From: Gemmatimonadales bacterium
GTDB taxonomy: Bacteria > Gemmatimonadota > Gemmatimonadetes > Gemmatimonadales > GWC2-71-9
DNA: 5,555 bases
NCBI GenBank assembly: GCA_030597435.1
Contig: JAUVRV010000220.1
Span: 1-5,555 of the forward strand
Direction of reading: 5' to 3'
Both the position numbers and the translations under genes were made by a program. Under the pieces are notes generated by a model that saw nothing but the letters and a program-made list of their open reading frames with translations, was not told where the DNA came from and made no database searches. This document shows positions 1-5,555 of the stretch, piece by piece. Every line of letters begins with the position of its first letter. Within the stretch, counting starts at the first letter, position 1.

Positions 1-41
1 GCAACGACGACGGCCATCACTATCGAGCGCATTCGTCTCAT
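1..41 (-). CDS. Start of an unidentified gene, likely exported or membrane protein (partial)
   Basis: Only the first 13 codons are inside the window; the gene runs off the left edge. The visible peptide reads MRRMRSIVMAVVV, three arginines followed by a hydrophobic run, which is the pattern of a signal peptide n-region and h-region or of an N-terminal membrane anchor. The ATG at 39-41 is chosen because an AGGAG ribosome binding site lies six bases upstream of it; a second in-frame ATG at 30-32 is less well placed. The gene begins 23 bases after the nfo stop codon on the same strand, so it is probably the next gene of the operon. The function cannot be inferred from so short a piece. Confidence 0.55.
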   Translation of the reverse strand, partial: MRRMRSIVMAVVV

Positions 42-47
42 TCGGCT

Positions 48-52
48 CTCCT
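48..52 (-). promoter_or_regulatory. Ribosome binding site of the partial left-edge gene
   Basis: The minus strand reads AGGAG here, six bases before the ATG at 39-41. It is a near-consensus Shine-Dalgarno sequence at good spacing, and it is the main evidence that a real gene starts at 41 after nfo ends. Confidence 0.55.
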
Positions 53-64
53 GACGCAAATCCT

Positions 65-919
65 CTACTTGTAACCTCTTAACCGGCCCAGCATGCGACG
101 ATCGGTGGCAACCGGATCATCGCCTTTGGGTGTCTCTATCACCTTGATGATATCCCGGAACCGGTCATCTTGCCTCACTTTCTCGAAGGGTTCGGGACCG
201 AGAGTGCCCTCGCCGATCAGCTCATGCCGATCGCGTCTCGAGTCAAACGGATACATCGAATCGTTGAGGTGCAGGCAGTGGAGATTGCTCAGGCCAAGCT
301 CGTCATCCCACTCTTGCCATACGCCGTCCCAGTTGTTGACCAGGTCGTAACCTGCTGAGTACAAGTGACATGTGTCTGCACAGAAGCCGACACGTTCACG
401 CAGTGAGTGTGGTATTAACTGGCGCATCTCAGCTAGCTCTTCAAACGTCGAGCCCAACGCCGTTCCGGTGCCCGCCGTAGTCTCTAGCAGTACCATGGGC
501 CCTTCTTCGGCTTCGAGGCATTCCACGTACGCGGCGGCATTGCGCTCGAGGCCGGTATCGCGGTCTCCCATGTGATTGCCGGGGTGCGTCACTACGAATT
601 CCACACCTAGTGAGCGGCAGCGGTGCAGCTCCGCCTTGAAGGAAGCGACGGATTTCGCTCGCAGCTTGTCGTCCGGAGACGCGAGGTTGGTCAGGTAGGA
701 ATCGTGGGTCACGACGGCGGGAACGCCACTCCGGCGCCGCGCGAGCTTGAATCTCTCAATCTCTTCACTCGCCAGTCTTGGCTCGCGCCATTGGTTGGGT
801 GTCTTGGTGAAGATCTGAATCGCCGTAGCGCCAATCTCATCTCCGCGGGATGGTGCGTTGCCAACGCCACCGGCCGTGGAGACATGCGCTCCCAGAAGTT
901 CACCATCTGGTGAGGTCAA
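65..919 (-). CDS. nfo: Deoxyribonuclease IV (AP endonuclease, endonuclease IV family)
   Basis: This enzyme cleaves DNA 5' to abasic sites and trims blocked 3' ends in base excision repair; it acts in the cytoplasm as a TIM-barrel protein with three metal ions. The 284 residues match the usual length (E. coli Nfo is 285). All nine metal ligands known for the family are visible: His72, His112, Glu146, Asp182, His185, His217, Asp230, His232 and Glu262, within THDSY, THPGNH, LLETTAG, DTCH, LHLND, RRDRHE and IETPKG. The N-terminal LLGAHVSTAGG is typical. The start is a TTG at 917-919 that overlaps the pcm stop codon (TTGA). No ATG or GTG lies nearby in frame, and the next Met is residue 117, inside the domain. 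No good Shine-Dalgarno sequence precedes the TTG, so translation is probably coupled to pcm. The protein ends RGYK and looks intact. Confidence 0.96.
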   Translation of the reverse strand: MTSPDGELLGAHVSTAGGVGNAPSRGDEIGATAIQIFTKTPNQWREPRLASEEIERFKLARRRSGVPAVVTHDSYLTNLASPDDKLRAKSVASFKAELHRCRSLGVEFVVTHPGNHMGDRDTGLERNAAAYVECLEAEEGPMVLLETTAGTGTALGSTFEELAEMRQLIPHSLRERVGFCADTCHLYSAGYDLVNNWDGVWQEWDDELGLSNLHCLHLNDSMYPFDSRRDRHELIGEGTLGPEPFEKVRQDDRFRDIIKVIETPKGDDPVATDRRMLGRLRGYK

Positions 920-1635
920 CCTTGAAACGCCTGGGGTGAAACCAAGGGAACGAATCGGCAGGATCCGGCGGTATGATTCACTAGGCCGTCTGCTGTACGC
1001 TCAATGCTGTACAATGTCTGAATTGCCCGGTCTCCCACTGGAATCACCAAGCGGCCGCCGATGGCCAACTGATCGAGCAACGGATCGGGGGAGTTCGGTG
1101 CGGCGGCCGCAACGATGATCGCGTCGAACGGTGCTGTGGCGAGGTGACCTTGAGCACCGTCACCGATGAGCAGCGTGACGTTCTCAACGCCGATCTCCTC
1201 GAGTCGGATACCTGCATCGTGTGACAGCGTCGCGATGCGCTCGACGCTCCACACGTGTCGTGCGATGCTAGCAACGACGGCGGTGTGATACCCGGTGCCA
1301 GTACCAACCTCGAGCACATTTGAGTGACGTGTGAGATGAGCTTCCTCTGTCATCAGTGCCACGATATAGGGCTGCGATATCGTCTGCTCGCAGCCGATCG
1401 GTAGCGGCTGATCGGCATACGCAAGGTGTCTCAGATCCTGGGGCACGAAGTGCTCACGCGGTACTGAAGCCATCGCCGCGAGAACCCGCGCATCCGATAT
1501 TCCCCTGCCAACGAGGTCCTTGCGAACCATGTGACGACGCTCGCGCCGCGTGTCCGTGTGGGACCCGAACCCTGGTAGTCGCATGATCGGTGTCAAGATA
1601 AGGGCAGTGGCACCCGCGAGTAAGAGCCCCTGCAA
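916..1635 (-). CDS. pcm: Protein-L-isoaspartate O-methyltransferase
   Basis: The enzyme uses S-adenosylmethionine to methylate isoaspartyl residues in aged proteins, starting their conversion back to aspartate. Counting from the TTG start (239 residues), the visible motifs are: RGISDARVLAAM near 44-55; PREHFVP at 59-65; QTISQPYIVALM at 84-95 with the conserved active-site TIS; the SAM-binding VLEVGTGTGYHTA at 107-119; VWSVER at 128-133; GDG at 158-160; DAIIVAAAAP at 171-180; GGRLVIPVG at 193-201; and RFVPL at 227-231. The start is uncertain. The TTG at 1633-1635 gives a hydrophobic N-terminus (residues 3-17); ATG at 1582-1584 gives 222 residues, and ATG at 1528-1530 gives 204, close to the usual length of about 208 but starting inside the conserved RRER region. 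None has a convincing ribosome binding site. It lies 27 bases after the permease stop and overlaps nfo by four bases, so co-translation is likely. Confidence 0.93.
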   Translation of the reverse strand: MQGLLLAGATALILTPIMRLPGFGSHTDTRRERRHMVRKDLVGRGISDARVLAAMASVPREHFVPQDLRHLAYADQPLPIGCEQTISQPYIVALMTEEAHLTRHSNVLEVGTGTGYHTAVVASIARHVWSVERIATLSHDAGIRLEEIGVENVTLLIGDGAQGHLATAPFDAIIVAAAAPNSPDPLLDQLAIGGRLVIPVGDRAIQTLYSIERTADGLVNHTAGSCRFVPLVSPQAFQG

Positions 1636-1662
1636 CCCGTTGCCGACGATAAATAGGAGGCC

Positions 1663-2784
1663 TTAGTCGGTAGATCTTCGCAACCGCACCATTGCCACGA
1701 TCAACGCACCCGTGGCTATCGCTGCCAGAGCTACGTATTGGTGCCACAGCCCAGCAAGGCCCTCGCCCTTGAGAAAGATGGCGCGGACAATCTCCACGAC
1801 GTGACGTATCGGATTGAGTAGCGACAGCCATCGGAAGAACTCAGCCATGCTGTCCACTGGAAACATGAACCCAGAGAGGAGGACGAGCGGGAACAACACC
1901 ATGAACATCACCATGAATGCTTCTTGCTGGGTCTTGGAGATTGTCGAGATGATGAGGCCGAGCGCAATGCCTGCGAGGATATAGAGCAGTGCTGCAGGTA
2001 GCAATACCAGGACTGAGCCACGCATCGGGATCTTGAACCACAGGATGGCGACGGCTGAAATCAGAGTGATTTGAATCAAACCAACCAGCATGACTGGAAT
2101 CGTTTTGCCCAAAATCAACTCGGTCGTCGACAATGGGCTCACCATTAGCTGGTCGAGCGTTCCCAATTCGCGTTCGCGTACCACCGCCAGAGATGTGAGC
2201 AATAGCCCCATGAGCATCACCAACACGCCGATCACTCCAGGAACGTTGTAAACTTGGCTCTCCAACTCGGGATTGTACCACGCTCGTGTTCTGAGATCGA
2301 CACCGCCGGGCGGTAGCATGCCGGTGCGCTGCATGTAGCTCGTCGCATAGCGCCGCACGATCTGCACCGCATACCCCTGTGCAACCGTGCCGGTATTGGA
2401 GTTGGTACCGTCCACGAGCACTTGAACGGTAGCGGTGCCACGAGCCACGTCGGAGGTGAAACCCGCCGGTATCTCGATGCCGACCACTGCGTCGCCGTTG
2501 TCCAGCGCGCGATCCAAATCGGTGGATCGGTCTGAATGGCCCACAACGTCAAAGTATCCCGTCGCGGCAAACACCTCGATGAGTTCACGTGAGGCGGCGC
2601 TCTTGTCCAAGTCGACAACGTACGTCGCGGTGTTGCGAATGTCCGTGTTCACCGCATAACCAAAGATCATGAGCTGAAATATCGGCGTCACGAAAATCAC
2701 CGCCTTCATCCGCGGATCACGCAGCATCTGCCGCAGCTCTTTTTTCAACAGCGCACGCAGGCGGTGAAGAGACAACGCCCTCAT
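1663..2784 (-). CDS. ybhR: ABC-2 type exporter permease, YbhR-like
   Basis: This is one of two membrane subunits of the exporter. Of 373 residues, 1-26 are a basic cytoplasmic start (LLKKELRQMLRDPR), a first membrane helix spans about 27-46, a large extracytoplasmic domain about 47-178, and five more helices lie near 180-202, 227-250, 258-281, 288-309 and 345-366. After the second helix comes RERELGTLDQLMVSPLS (203-219), a cytoplasmic coupling segment typical of YbhR/YhhJ-type permeases; NPIRH at 324-328 is also typical. The last residues, RLRRSTD, are basic and cytoplasmic. The length agrees with E. coli YbhR (about 368). The ATG overlaps the stop of the preceding permease as ATGA and has AAGGAG five bases upstream. 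It should pair with the upstream paralogue. The transported substrate cannot be read from the sequence; E. coli YbhFSR has been linked to drug and cation export, which should not be carried over without evidence. Confidence 0.9.
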   Translation of the reverse strand: MRALSLHRLRALLKKELRQMLRDPRMKAVIFVTPIFQLMIFGYAVNTDIRNTATYVVDLDKSAASRELIEVFAATGYFDVVGHSDRSTDLDRALDNGDAVVGIEIPAGFTSDVARGTATVQVLVDGTNSNTGTVAQGYAVQIVRRYATSYMQRTGMLPPGGVDLRTRAWYNPELESQVYNVPGVIGVLVMLMGLLLTSLAVVRERELGTLDQLMVSPLSTTELILGKTIPVMLVGLIQITLISAVAILWFKIPMRGSVLVLLPAALLYILAGIALGLIISTISKTQQEAFMVMFMVLFPLVLLSGFMFPVDSMAEFFRWLSLLNPIRHVVEIVRAIFLKGEGLAGLWHQYVALAAIATGALIVAMVRLRRSTD

Positions 2785-3896
2785 GCGATCTCCTTCTTGA
2801 ACACTCGTGTGGCGAGTGTGAGACCGACGATGGCGAACACGATCATGGCCAGTCCCTCAATCCAGAGGGTCTGCACGCCAACTCCCTTGAGGAAGATCCC
2901 GCGCGTCACTGTGATGAAGTACCGGGACTGAATGAGGTAGGTGAAGATCCGCAAGACGATGGGCATCGTATCTATGGAGAACATGAAACCGGACAACAAG
3001 AGGGCGGGTAGAAAACTGACTATCATCGCAACTTGGGTCGCCAGTACTTGCGTCTTGACCGCTGCCGAAATGAATATTCCCAGACCCAAAGCACCGATCA
3101 AGAACAATAAGGTCATGCCAAACAGCAGCAGGACGTTGCCATGAAATGGCACACCCAGTATCAGCACTCCGGCTAGAACTGCCAGCGTGACGTCCACCAA
3201 ACCGATGCCTACGTAAGGCAGCAGCTTGCCGAGCACGACTTCGAGCCGATGCACCGGCGTGGCCGCCAGCTGTTCCATCGTACCGCGTTCCCATTCGCGC
3301 GCTATCGTGAGTGCCGTCAGCATTGTGGCAATGATCGCCATGATCACAGCGATGAGTCCCGGCACGACCATGTTGCGGCTTTCCAGTGTCTCGTTGTACC
3401 ACACCCGCGACTCGGCTTCCACCGGAATGGTCAGGGCGGCTCCGCCTCCCAGTACAGTGACCGAGTAACGTGCTACGATGGCATCGGCGTAGTTCCTGGC
3501 GATGGTAGCAGTATTCGCGTCCGCACCGTCCAACAACAGTTGGACCGGAGCGGGCCTCCCCGCCATGAGGTCCTGACTGAAGCGCGGCGGGATCACCAAC
3601 GCCAAACGCACGTCACCTCGCCCGAGCAATCTGTCGGTGTCGTCATACCGCTCGATGTGCCTCACAACCCTGAAGTAGCCCGAGCGCTCAAAAGCTTCAA
3701 TCAGAGATCGACTGTGCTGCGTTTGGCTCTGATCCAGTACCGCCATCTTGATGTCTTTGACATCGAACGAGATCGCATAGCCAAAGAACAGGAGCAGTGC
3801 CATGGGCAACAGAAACGCAAGCGCCAGACTGCTAGGATCACGACTCAGCTGGATCGCTTCCTTGCGGCTCATTGCCCAAAGACGTGACAGACTCAT
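2781..3896 (-). CDS. ybhS: ABC-2 type exporter permease, YbhS-like
   Basis: This is the second membrane subunit, 371 residues, with the same plan as its downstream paralogue. It has a cytoplasmic start with RKEAIQLSRDPSS (11-23), a helix at about 23-43, an extracytoplasmic domain at about 44-176, and further helices near 177-199, 228-249, 255-279, 286-307 and 345-365. The coupling segment AREWERGTMEQLAATPV (199-215) and LLSGFMFSIDTMP (300-312) closely match the YbhS type, where REWERGTME is characteristic, in contrast to RERELGTLDQ in the YbhR type. The start codon overlaps the ATPase stop as ATGA, and the end overlaps the next permease in the same way, so the subunits are probably made in fixed proportion. 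A purine-rich AGGGAGGAG lies ten bases before the start. The natural partner is the YbhR-like protein. No truncation or frameshift is visible. Confidence 0.9.
   Translation of the reverse strand: MSLSRLWAMSRKEAIQLSRDPSSLALAFLLPMALLLFFGYAISFDVKDIKMAVLDQSQTQHSRSLIEAFERSGYFRVVRHIERYDDTDRLLGRGDVRLALVIPPRFSQDLMAGRPAPVQLLLDGADANTATIARNYADAIVARYSVTVLGGGAALTIPVEAESRVWYNETLESRNMVVPGLIAVIMAIIATMLTALTIAREWERGTMEQLAATPVHRLEVVLGKLLPYVGIGLVDVTLAVLAGVLILGVPFHGNVLLLFGMTLLFLIGALGLGIFISAAVKTQVLATQVAMIVSFLPALLLSGFMFSIDTMPIVLRIFTYLIQSRYFITVTRGIFLKGVGVQTLWIEGLAMIVFAIVGLTLATRVFKKEIA
2790..2795 (-). promoter_or_regulatory. Ribosome binding site of the YbhR-like permease
   Basis: The minus strand reads AAGGAG five bases before the ATG at 2782-2784. 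It lies inside the last codons of the YbhS-like gene (FKKEIA) and supports the ATGA-overlap start. Confidence 0.6.
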
Positions 3897-4831
3897 CCGA
3901 TGACCGCTCCTCCCTCGCGACGCACTAGCGAGACGAACACATCCTCCAGCGATGGCGTGATTCGTTCCAACGATTCGCAGGTTCTGCCGGCTGCTGCGAG
4001 AGTGGCGCGCACGGCATCGGGTGCAGTCGATTCATCTGTCACAGTGATGTGTACCGCACGGCCGAACATTGCCGCATCGATTACACCGGGAGTCTTCTGC
4101 AGTGCCTCCACCGCCTCGGGTGTGTTGTCCGTCTCCAGCCGCAAGATCGGCTCGTCCAGCGCCTGTTTGAGAGCAACGGGCCGGTCCATTGCGATCAGTT
4201 TGCCCCGGTTCATCAACGCCAATCGGTGACAGTACTCGGCTTCCTCCATGTAGTGGGTGCTCACGAATACCGTCGTACCGGCTGCGGCGAAGTCGTATAT
4301 CAGATCCCAGAAGGCGCGCCGAGCGATCGGGTCTACCCCGGAGGTGGGTTCGTCGAGAAACAAGATTGGTGGCTCATGGATGACCGCGCACCCCAGGGCC
4401 AGACGCTGTTTGAACCCGAGGGATAGTTCGGCAGTCAATCGGCGACGTTCGTTACTGAGGTCTGCCATGCGCAGCACCCAATCACGTCTTTCCACAAACC
4501 GCGGTCCCGTGACCCCGTAGAGCCCGCCAAACAACTGGATGTTCTCATCAACTGTCAGATCGGAGTAAAGGGAGAACAACTGCGACATGTAGCCGATCCT
4601 GGTCTTGATCTGTGGTATCTCCCGGTTCACATCGAAGCCGGCAACCCGGGCAGAACCAGATGTGGGACGCAGCAATCCGGTCAGCATCTTGATGGTGGTG
4701 GTCTTGCCGGCTCCATTGGGACCCAGGAAACCAAATATTTCTCCCTGTGACACGTCGAAAGTCACGCGATCGACCGCGACGAAGTCACCGAACTTGCGTG
4801 TCAACTCGCTGACGTGGACCGCTTCACTCAT
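3893..4831 (-). CDS. ABC transporter ATP-binding protein, equivalent to the C-terminal half of YbhF
   Basis: This ATPase powers the two downstream permeases from the cytoplasmic side. With the start at 4829-4831 it has 312 residues: Walker A GPNGAGKT at 37-44, Q-loop YMSQ ending at Gln84, signature LSLGFKQ at 136-142, Walker B ILFLDEP at 156-162, D-loop SGVDP at 164-168, and switch His193 in VSTHYMEEAE. A C-terminal accessory domain of about 85 residues follows (ILRLETDN to LEDVFVSLV). The signature differs from the usual LSGGxxQ; E. coli YbhF, as I recall it, has a similar LPLGFKQ in its second half. An alternative ATG at 4841-4843 would add four residues, but the one chosen has GAGG six bases upstream. 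The gene overlaps the preceding ATPase by eight bases and the next permease by four. Family assignment is firm; the substrate is unknown. Confidence 0.92.
   Translation of the reverse strand: MSEAVHVSELTRKFGDFVAVDRVTFDVSQGEIFGFLGPNGAGKTTTIKMLTGLLRPTSGSARVAGFDVNREIPQIKTRIGYMSQLFSLYSDLTVDENIQLFGGLYGVTGPRFVERRDWVLRMADLSNERRRLTAELSLGFKQRLALGCAVIHEPPILFLDEPTSGVDPIARRAFWDLIYDFAAAGTTVFVSTHYMEEAEYCHRLALMNRGKLIAMDRPVALKQALDEPILRLETDNTPEAVEALQKTPGVIDAAMFGRAVHITVTDESTAPDAVRATLAAAGRTCESLERITPSLEDVFVSLVRREGGAVIG
3907..3915 (-). promoter_or_regulatory. Ribosome binding site of the YbhS-like permease
   Basis: The minus strand reads AGGGAGGAG, ending ten bases before the ATG at 3894-3896. The match is strong but the spacing is on the long side. 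It sits within the final codons of the ATPase gene. Confidence 0.5.
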
Positions 4832-5555
4832 GACTGGCCTCATCGGACCCGACCAACTCGATGAACACGTTCTCGAGTGTCGGCTCGGCCGGTGCCTCTG
4901 AAAGAATGGAGAGTCCTTGGGACTCTAGTAGTCGCCGTGCTGCCGGCCAGTCGCGGGCACGATCGGCCAGTGTTGCGTGGACGGTGTCTCCAAACAGTAT
5001 GGCATCACGGACGCTGGGGTGTTTCCGGAGCAGGTCTCTGGCACGACGCGGATTGTCGGTCCGCACGGTGTAGATCTCACCCTCGAACAGCCGCTGCAGA
5101 GAGTCGGGCGTGTCCAACGCGACGACACGTCCCTGATGGAGCAACGCGACTCGGTCACATCGTTCCGCTTCATCGAGATAAGCGGTTGACACCAGCACGG
5201 TCATGCCGTCGGCGACCATATCGTGCAATATCAACCACAGGTCACGGCGAGAAATCGGGTCGACTCCGAACGTCGGTTCGTCGAGCAACATGACTTCGGG
5301 GTGGTGGATCAGGGCACAGCAGAGAGAGAGCTTCTGTTTCATGCCGCCCGACAGCTTCCCGGCTAAACGGTCCTCAAATGGTCCCAACGCCGAGAACTGA
5401 TACAGACGTTCCAGGCGCGCCGGTCGTTCCGGTTTTGGCACCTGATACAGGTCCGCGTAGAACTCGATGTTCTCCCGTACGGTCAGGTCGGTGTAGAGAC
5501 CGAACCGTTGCGACATGTATGCGATGTGCGGTTTGACAGCCTCGGGGTCTTGGAC
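4824..5555 (-). CDS. ABC transporter ATP-binding protein, equivalent to the N-terminal half of YbhF (partial, start missing)
   Basis: The reading frame is open to the right edge, so 243 residues are visible and the N-terminus, including Walker A, lies outside. The Met at 5514-5516 is internal: it belongs to the Q-loop motif AYMSQRFGLYTDLTV, and codons upstream of it continue a normal ATPase sequence (DPEAVKPHIAY). Visible motifs are the signature LSGGMKQ (bases 5334-5354), Walker B VMLLDEP (5274-5294), D-loop FGVDP, and the switch region VSTAYLDEAERCD, where the usual His is Ala (5181-5183). The C-terminal accessory domain ends ENVFIELV. The protein resembles the first half of E. coli YbhF, which has LSGGMKQ and, from memory, STSYLDEAE at the same places. 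It ends eight bases inside the next ATPase gene, its expected partner. It is the first exporter gene visible in transcription order. Confidence 0.91.
   Translation of the reverse strand, partial: VQDPEAVKPHIAYMSQRFGLYTDLTVRENIEFYADLYQVPKPERPARLERLYQFSALGPFEDRLAGKLSGGMKQKLSLCCALIHHPEVMLLDEPTFGVDPISRRDLWLILHDMVADGMTVLVSTAYLDEAERCDRVALLHQGRVVALDTPDSLQRLFEGEIYTVRTDNPRRARDLLRKHPSVRDAILFGDTVHATLADRARDWPAARRLLESQGLSILSEAPAEPTLENVFIELVGSDEASHE
4838..4841 (-). promoter_or_regulatory. Ribosome binding site deciding the start of the second ATPase
   Basis: The minus strand reads GAGG (within GATGAGG) six bases before the ATG at 4829-4831. The alternative ATG at 4841-4843 has no comparable site, so this element favours the shorter, 312-residue protein. 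Confidence 0.45.

Noticed and set aside
93..575. Several plus-strand open frames opposite nfo
   Set aside because: They are antisense to a complete gene with all catalytic residues, and they have no family features or convincing ribosome binding sites.
1591..1596. TTGACA on the minus strand, resembling a -35 promoter box before pcm
   Set aside because: No TATAAT-like element follows at 16-18 bases, and it lies inside the probable pcm coding region; a chance match is likely.
1636..1662. Possible terminator or regulatory hairpin in the gap before pcm
   Set aside because: The gap has only a tiny AGGCCT palindrome nearby and no GC-rich stem followed by a T run on the minus strand.
1454..1831. 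Minus-strand open frame bridging the permease end and the pcm start
   Set aside because: It overlaps two recognised genes in another frame and has low-complexity, Arg/Gly/Ser-rich composition; it is a shadow.
1841..2618. Two further minus-strand open frames within the YbhR-like permease
   Set aside because: They are out-of-frame shadows of a permease with clear helices and motifs.
3249..3887. Long open frame on the plus strand (212 codons)
   Set aside because: It lies wholly antisense to the well-recognised YbhS-like permease, its composition (rich in Arg, His and Gln) is that of a shadow frame, and it has no recognisable motif.
4841..4843. ATG as start of the second ATPase
   Set aside because: It would lengthen the overlap with the preceding gene to 20 bases and has no ribosome binding site, whereas the ATG at 4829-4831 has GAGG at six bases.
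5514..5516. ATG as start of the partial ATPase
   Set aside because: It is the conserved Met of the Q-loop region, the frame stays open upstream with sensible ATPase sequence, and a start here would remove Walker A.

Overview
The window is a compact block of bacterial genes, all on the minus strand. It runs from an ABC-2 type exporter (right-hand side) into two damage-repair enzymes and the first codons of a further gene (left edge). The sequence is moderately GC-rich by eye. Neighbouring genes overlap or nearly touch, with only two short gaps (about 27 and 23 bases), so the whole stretch reads as one operon. No promoter, terminator, RNA gene, repeat, insertion sequence or CRISPR array could be supported. 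The species cannot be fixed from the sequence alone. The exporter type points to a Gram-negative-type bacterium, and the Nfo and Pcm sequences loosely recall environmental phyla such as Gemmatimonadota or Acidobacteriota; that last impression is weak.

In transcription order (right to left) the genes are: the C-terminal part of an ABC ATPase whose start lies beyond base 5555; a second, complete ABC ATPase; two paralogous ABC-2 permeases; a protein-L-isoaspartate O-methyltransferase (pcm); deoxyribonuclease IV (nfo); and the start of an unidentified gene with a signal-peptide-like N-terminus. The first four resemble the E. coli YbhF-YbhS-YbhR exporter, except that the double ATPase YbhF is here two separate, overlapping genes.

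The two ATPases should pair as a heterodimer on a heterodimer of the two permeases, in the cytoplasmic membrane. Their motif defects are complementary. One has a good signature motif but Ala in place of the switch histidine; the other has a good histidine but a changed signature. Both defects fall in the same composite ATP site, so one degenerate and one canonical site are predicted. A HlyD-type adaptor (YbhG in E. coli) is not in the window and would be expected upstream, beyond the right edge.

The exporter genes are followed by pcm, which may carry an unusual hydrophobic N-terminal segment, and by nfo, which starts with TTG inside the pcm stop codon. These are repair functions for aged proteins and abasic DNA, and sharing a transcript with an exporter is the main contextual oddity. 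Most of the window is otherwise ordinary; I did not find a clearly new biological system.
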